A stretch of DNA of 8,628 bases from Atopobiaceae bacterium UBA7016 (lineage in GTDB: Bacteria; Actinomycetota; Coriobacteriia; Coriobacteriales; Atopobiaceae). The DNA is taken from assembly GCA_002449555.1 (NCBI GenBank), contig DJXA01000006.1:1-8628 (forward strand). Reading direction: 5' to 3'. The first letter of the stretch is position 1. Each line of letters opens with the position of its first letter. The notes beneath the pieces were generated by a model, which made no database searches, was not told the DNA's origin, and worked only from the letters and a program-made list of their open reading frames with translations. Positions 5,403 to 8,628 of the stretch are shown here, one piece after another. The position numbers and the translations under genes were made by a program.

Positions 5403-5724
5403 AGTACGCCCGATCAATCGGGTGCTGCTAGTATACCCACTTTTCTTGGCACCACACGCGGAGAGTTCCCGATGTCTAAAACCGTGCCGAGCAGGCTTTT
5501 CTACACCCTGTCGAAGCGGAAGAAAAGCCCACCTCACGCCCGTTTTGCGCAGCACGAAACAATTCTTCTGCACGTCATCGGCCGCGCCAAGCGCACTTTT
5601 GCTATCGCGCTACCTGCATATATTCGTAGTTATGTATACATCTGCATACTTTATACTCTGCTGATACGCGCACGAATCTGAACGTTTTACCCAAAACACA
5701 ATGTAGAAAACTCGCCCGAAAAAA
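5403..5724. other. Intergenic region with a low-GC stretch, no credible gene
   Basis: About 320 nt between the ssrA promoter and the rubredoxin terminator. The part from about 5610 to 5725 is clearly richer in A/T than the rest of the window. It contains several TATA-like hexamers on both strands and a 10-bp palindrome, ATGTATACAT, at 5632-5641. A plus-strand reading frame at 5472-5681 (69 codons) has a passable GGAGAG before its ATG, but its composition does not look protein-like. I see no RNA gene. Confidence 0.5.
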
Positions 5725-5748
5725 CGAGGGGCGCCGCAGCGCCCCTCG
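5725..5748 (-). terminator. Intrinsic terminator after rubredoxin
   Basis: A perfect 10-bp stem, CGAGGGGCGC (complement of 5739-5748) with 5725-5734, and a 4-nt loop are followed on the minus strand by six T residues. It lies 42 nt past the rubredoxin stop and insulates this operon from ssrA. Confidence 0.95.
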
Positions 5749-5790
5749 CAGACCTACCTCCCTCGCACAAAAAGCGCTAGGAAGCGTTTG

Positions 5791-5928
5791 TTACTCCTCG
5801 ACCAGCTCGAACATGTCCGGGCCGACTCCGCAAACCTCGCACACGAAGTCATCGGGCAGCTCGGGGGTGTCGACGGTGACCTCCCAGCCACAAACGGTGC
5901 AACGGAACGTATAGGTCTCTTCAGCCAT
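5791..5928 (-). CDS. Short rubredoxin
   Basis: This is a small cytosolic iron protein predicted to carry single electrons through one Fe(Cys)4 site. The 45 residues hold two CxxC knuckles, FRCTVCGW at 8-15 and DDFVCEVCGVGPDMFE at 26-41, with Cys10, Cys13, Cys30 and Cys33 as ligands. The second knuckle is typical of true rubredoxins. Only 16 residues separate Cys13 from Cys30, against nearly 30 in classical 52-54-residue rubredoxins, so the central loop is shortened and approaches that of the rubredoxin domains in rubrerythrin. The start is ATG at 5926-5928 with AGGAGG 6 nt upstream; a longer reading adds 20 unrelated residues. It follows the flavin reductase by 134 nt and ends at a strong terminator. 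The likely partner is that flavin reductase. Confidence 0.9.
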   Translation of the reverse strand: MAEETYTFRCTVCGWEVTVDTPELPDDFVCEVCGVGPDMFELVEE

Positions 5929-6062
5929 GACGTCCCTCCTTTCTCCCTCTCCAGTAGAAGCGCGCCGCACAACCCCTGTCCGGCGCATGGGTGCAGCTTA
6001 CCATCTTTGCGCCCCCACGTCATTAGCAACAACGCCGTCAGGCGCAAACGGTCACTACCGTC

Positions 6063-6569
6063 CTACTCCGCCACGTAGCTTGAAGCCTTGGGCGGTGTCT
6101 TGCCCTTGAGCGTGGAGTGATAGTACGCGTAGGTCATGGGAGCCGCGTCAGAGAGCACCTCGGCGTCCTTGACCTCGCCCACGAAGATCATGTGCGTACC
6201 CACATCGAGCGTCTGCACCACCTTGCACGCGATGACGCAGGCCGCGCACGCCGGGGTATACGGGTCGCCCAGAACGGTCTCGGCGCACTCGATGCCCGCA
6301 AACTTGTCAAACGCCGTGGACGTCCTGAAGCCAAAGCGGCCGATATAGGGCATGTCGGCCTCCTCGGTGATGGCGCACAGCGCAAAGTGCCCCGCACGCT
6401 CGATGACGCCCTCGGTGTGGTTCTGCTTGTTGACCACCACCTGCACCTGCAGCGGCTCGCTCGTCAGCTGCAGGCCGGTGTTGATGACGCACGCACCGTA
6501 GTCATCGCCGTCCTTTGCCGAGACCACATACAGCCCAGAAGAGAACTTGAACAGTGCCTTGGTATCCAT
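6063..6569 (-). CDS. Flavin reductase-like FMN-binding protein (Hrb N-terminal domain type)
   Basis: The 168 residues match the flavin reductase / flavoredoxin family that binds FMN and takes electrons from NAD(P)H. The N-terminus MDTKALFKFSSGLYVVSAK, the block TSEPLQVQVVVNKQNHTEGVI, IGRFGFRTSTAFDKF near 76-90, and DVGTHMIFVGEV...MTYAYYHSTLKGKTPPKAS near the end closely resemble, from memory, the N-terminal domain of high-molecular-weight rubredoxin (Hrb) of Moorella. In Hrb a rubredoxin domain follows in the same chain and passes electrons to a flavodiiron NO/O2 reductase. Here the chain stops and a separate rubredoxin gene follows, so the pair looks like a split Hrb. The start is ATG at 6567-6569 with purine-rich AAGGAGGGGAG upstream. 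It lies 55 nt after smpB, with a 7-bp hairpin (6590-6596 with 6603-6609) and no T-run between. No flavodiiron gene is in the window. Confidence 0.87.
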   Translation of the reverse strand: MDTKALFKFSSGLYVVSAKDGDDYGACVINTGLQLTSEPLQVQVVVNKQNHTEGVIERAGHFALCAITEEADMPYIGRFGFRTSTAFDKFAGIECAETVLGDPYTPACAACVIACKVVQTLDVGTHMIFVGEVKDAEVLSDAAPMTYAYYHSTLKGKTPPKASSYVAE

Positions 6570-6624
6570 GCGACTCTCCCCTCCTTAAGCTCGGCCCCCA
6601 GCGGCCGAGGCAACTTGACCGGTA

Positions 6625-7122
6625 TTAGCGGCTCCGCTCCTTGAGCGCGCGCTGAATGTCGCGGTTGACCTGCTTCTGCGCGAGGTCGGCACGCTTATCG
6701 TAGCTCTTCTTGCCGCGCCCCATGCCAATCTGCACCTTGACGCGGTTGTGCTCGTCAAAGTACATCTCAAGCGGCACGAGCGCGAGGCCCTTGGTGCGCA
6801 GCCGCTGGTCAAGCGAGTCGATCTGGCGGCGGTGCAGAAGCAGCTTGCGGCGACGGTCGGGGTCGACGTTCCACACGCCACCGTTGGAGTACGGGTGGAT
6901 GTGCATACCCACCAGCCACACCTCGCCGCCGCGGATGATGCAGAACGAGTCCGTGATCTGCGAGGCGCGCTCGCGCAGGCTCTTGACCTCGGTGCCCGTC
7001 AGCTCGATGCCGGCCTCGTAGGTATCGAGAATCTCGTAGTCGTGGTGCGCCACGCGGTTTCTCGAGATGGTCTTCTTGCCCTTCTTGCCGGGCACCGTCT
7101 TTCCCGACTGCCTAGTTGGCAT
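6625..7122 (-). CDS. smpB: SsrA-binding protein
   Basis: SmpB binds the tRNA-like part of tmRNA, takes the place of a codon-anticodon pair in the stalled ribosome, and is needed for trans-translation. The 165-residue product carries the family blocks: RNRVAHHDYEILDTYEAGIELTGTEVKSLR, then ITDSFCIIRGGEVWLVGMHI, DPDRRRKLLLHRRQID, and GKKSYDKRADLAQKQ ahead of the basic C-terminal tail that enters the mRNA channel. The first 17 residues form a lysine-rich extension, common in this family. The start chosen is ATG at 7120-7122 with AGGAGG 6 nt upstream (complement of 7129-7134). A longer reading adds 21 residues unlike SmpB. The start lies 11 nt inside the end of the TPR gene, in a different frame, so the two are probably translationally coupled. 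ssrA lies further along the same strand. Confidence 0.97.
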   Translation of the reverse strand: MPTRQSGKTVPGKKGKKTISRNRVAHHDYEILDTYEAGIELTGTEVKSLRERASQITDSFCIIRGGEVWLVGMHIHPYSNGGVWNVDPDRRRKLLLHRRQIDSLDQRLRTKGLALVPLEMYFDEHNRVKVQIGMGRGKKSYDKRADLAQKQVNRDIQRALKERSR

Positions 7123-7951
7123 CGTTGTCCTCCTCATGAATGAGCGCGAGCAGCGCCATGGCCGCCTCCTCGCCCACCAGGTCACGCGCCCGCAGCGTCA
7201 GGTTGGTGGCCACGTCCCGCTGACCCATCGCGGCCGCGTCGGCGGCGCACATCAGAAGGCAGATGGCGATCTCGGCGTTGGCGGCGTCGGGAAGCCCCTC
7301 GGCTGCCAGAAGCTCGGCCGCCTCCTCGTCGCTCACCGAGTCCGGATCGCGGTCGGTGCCCGCCGCCTGGTCGATCGCGGCCTCAAGCGTGGTGTCGCCC
7401 GTGTCAAGCCGACGCGCGCAACGAAGCGCGGCAGCGGCCGTCCGCGGCTTCTCCGACACCTGGAAGTACTCCGCAAACGTCAGGTAGGCACGCACCAGAT
7501 GCGAGGCATCGCTCGCGCGCTCAAACACCGAATACGTCAGGGCAAGATACTCGCGCATGTCACCCGCCACGCGGAACAGATCCGCCAGGTTCAGGCGATG
7601 CTCGCAGCCCATCGGATTCCAGCGCACGGCCTGCTTGAGTGCCTCGGTGGCATGGTCATAGTCGCCCACGTGGACGTCGGCAAGCGCCAGGTCCGCATAC
7701 AGACGGTCAAGCGGCTCGCCCACGTCGCGCAGCTCGCGCGGGTCCTCCTCCACGCGGCGGTAGGCCAGGCGCTCGAAGATGGTGGGGAAGCTGAACCACT
7801 GCAGCGTCTCGGTGGTGGGGCAATTGCGATCGACGTACTCCTCGGCATCCTCTGCCAGGCGCAACAGCAGCTCTCGCGCTTGCTCGTCCTGTCCCTGGAT
7901 GAGCAGGCCTTCGGCGCGCATCAGCTCTTCCGTCAAGGTTGTTTGGCTCAT
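7112..7951 (-). CDS. Tetratricopeptide-repeat-like protein of unknown function
   Basis: The 279-residue protein is acidic, alanine-rich and probably all-helical. One TPR-like unit is clear: RLYADLALADVHVGDYDHATEALKQAVRWNP at about 83-113. It is followed by helical pairs such as CEHRLNLADLFRVAGDMREYLALTYSVFERA and LVRAYLTFAEYFQVSEKPRTAAAALRCARRL that fit degenerate repeats. No signal peptide, membrane segment or catalytic motif is seen, so a cytosolic scaffold role is the most that can be said. The start is ATG at 7949-7951 with AAGGAGG 5 nt upstream. It lies 66 nt after the exoribonuclease gene and overlaps smpB by 11 nt, so it is made together with ribosome-rescue factors. That context hints at RNA or ribosome quality control but proves nothing. 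Confidence 0.8.
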   Translation of the reverse strand: MSQTTLTEELMRAEGLLIQGQDEQARELLLRLAEDAEEYVDRNCPTTETLQWFSFPTIFERLAYRRVEEDPRELRDVGEPLDRLYADLALADVHVGDYDHATEALKQAVRWNPMGCEHRLNLADLFRVAGDMREYLALTYSVFERASDASHLVRAYLTFAEYFQVSEKPRTAAAALRCARRLDTGDTTLEAAIDQAAGTDRDPDSVSDEEAAELLAAEGLPDAANAEIAICLLMCAADAAAMGQRDVATNLTLRARDLVGEEAAMALLALIHEEDNDAN

Positions 7952-8017
7952 ACGGGCCTCCTTCGTCAGTTCTTCTTCATCAGTCTACCCGATAGCGCGG
8001 TGCGCACACAGAGGCAC

Positions 8018-8628
8018 TTACCGCCGGCCCGCAAGGGCGAAGTCGATCTGTCCGCGCTCGGGAGACGCGCCGGTCACCTCAACGGCAATTCTTTGGCCCA
8101 GACGCCACGTCCGGCCCGTGGACTCGCCCACCAGCATCATGCGATCGGCATCGTAGGAAAACCACTCCTCTCCGAGCGCGCGCGTGGGAAGCAGGCCCTC
8201 GGCGCACGTGTCGTCAAGCATAACGAAGAGGCCATAGCGCTCGCATCCCACCACGATGCCCGAGTAGCGCTCACCAATGCGATCGAGGTACAGCTGGGCC
8301 ATCTTAGCCTTCTGTGAGTCACGCGAAGCGAGGTCTGCGACGCGCTCTTGGTCAGAGCACCTGCGGCACAGCTGAGGCAGCGACTTGGCCACCTCCTGCT
8401 GCTCCCGCGAGGCGAGCGCTCCTCTCAGGTACGCCTTGAGGGCGCGGTGCACAATGTCGTCGGAATAACGACGGATAGGCGAGGTGAAGTGGCAGTACGC
8501 CGAAGCGCCCAGGGCGTAGTGGCCATCGTTGTGAGGCAGGTAGATGGCGCGCTTCTGGGCACGTAGGAGGAGGGCGTTTGCCACGTACTCGCCTCCCGTG
8601 CCCCGCGCTTTAGAGAGAACCTCCTGCA
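8018..8628 (-). CDS. rnr: RNB-family 3'-5' exoribonuclease (RNase R type), 5' end missing
   Basis: Only the last 202 residues are in the window; the reading frame stays open to the right edge. The visible start QEVLSKARGTGGEYVANALLLRAQKRAIY matches the end of the RNB catalytic domain. The RNB signature follows, with HFTSPIRRYSD at visible residues 46-56. A C-terminal S1 RNA-binding domain runs from about 118 to 200 (GERYSGIVVGCERYGLFVMLDD). RNase R degrades structured RNA hydrolytically and clears non-stop mRNA during trans-translation. The protein ends right after the S1 domain, without the lysine-rich tail of the E. coli enzyme. RNase II has a similar end, so the R/II choice rests mainly on sequence style and on linkage to smpB and ssrA, which is typical of rnr. 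Confidence 0.9.
   Translation of the reverse strand, partial: QEVLSKARGTGGEYVANALLLRAQKRAIYLPHNDGHYALGASAYCHFTSPIRRYSDDIVHRALKAYLRGALASREQQEVAKSLPQLCRRCSDQERVADLASRDSQKAKMAQLYLDRIGERYSGIVVGCERYGLFVMLDDTCAEGLLPTRALGEEWFSYDADRMMLVGESTGRTWRLGQRIAVEVTGASPERGQIDFALAGRR

Noticed and set aside
5504..5515. A 12-nt match to the tmRNA 5' region (5336-5347), suggesting a second duplication
   Set aside because: Flanking bases do not match, and chance 12-mer matches are expected in a window of this size.
5472..5681. A 69-codon plus-strand frame with GGAGAG before its ATG
   Set aside because: Basic, low-complexity composition without a domain. It runs into the A/T-rich patch, and no promoter with a fair -35 lies upstream. 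Conservation would be needed to revive it.
6590..6609. Hairpin between smpB and the flavin reductase as a terminator
   Set aside because: The 7-bp stem is followed by CTTAAGG with no T-run, and it sits right beside the next ribosome-binding site. At most it is a weak attenuator.
7067..8317. A long open plus-strand frame (416 codons) opposite the TPR and exoribonuclease genes
   Set aside because: Shadow of the real minus-strand genes. It has no recognisable domain and runs straight across the boundary between two genes.

Overview
This window looks like a chromosomal core region from a high-GC anaerobic actinobacterium. The gene content, codon use and protein sequences fit class Coriobacteriia (Collinsella or Olsenella-like). 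That placement is inferred from remembered family sequences and no search was run. Almost everything is transcribed on the minus strand, so the biological order runs from high to low coordinates. The one plus-strand gene is a patatin-like hydrolase at 3370-4266.

Right part (about 8628 to 4760, minus strand): this is an RNA and ribosome quality-control neighbourhood. It holds the 3' part of an RNB-family exoribonuclease (RNase R), a TPR protein, smpB overlapping the end of the TPR gene, a flavin reductase, a short rubredoxin with a strong terminator, then ssrA (tmRNA) with its own promoter and terminators. RNase R, SmpB and tmRNA act together in trans-translation. The flavin reductase and rubredoxin together resemble the two halves of the high-molecular-weight rubredoxin of acetogens and form an electron-transfer pair inserted between smpB and ssrA.

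Middle part (about 5000 to 4270): just past the 3' end of ssrA lies about 200 bp with no gene. It carries a second copy of the last 20 nt of tmRNA, which resembles an attachment-site scar. It also holds a chain of five tight palindromes with three-base loops, a second terminator and a perfect 14-bp inverted repeat. The inverted repeat sits just upstream of a small cytosolic protein with two canonical EF-hand loops. That gene converges on the patatin-like gene across a shared bidirectional terminator.

Left part (about 3250 to 1, minus strand): the rplM-rpsI ribosomal-protein operon (L13, S9) ends in a strong terminator. After it come glmM (UDP-GlcNAc synthesis for the cell wall), acpS (holo-acyl-carrier-protein synthase) and the start of nnr (NAD(P)H-hydrate repair), closely spaced and probably one operon. 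AcpS has an unusual 44-residue C-terminal extension that contains QLSLF, a perfect match to the bacterial sliding-clamp-binding consensus.

No CRISPR array, transposase or canonical tRNA gene was seen. The less ordinary signals are the AcpS tail, the tmRNA 3'-end duplication with its hairpin chain, the split flavin reductase/rubredoxin pair, and the TPR gene coupled to smpB.
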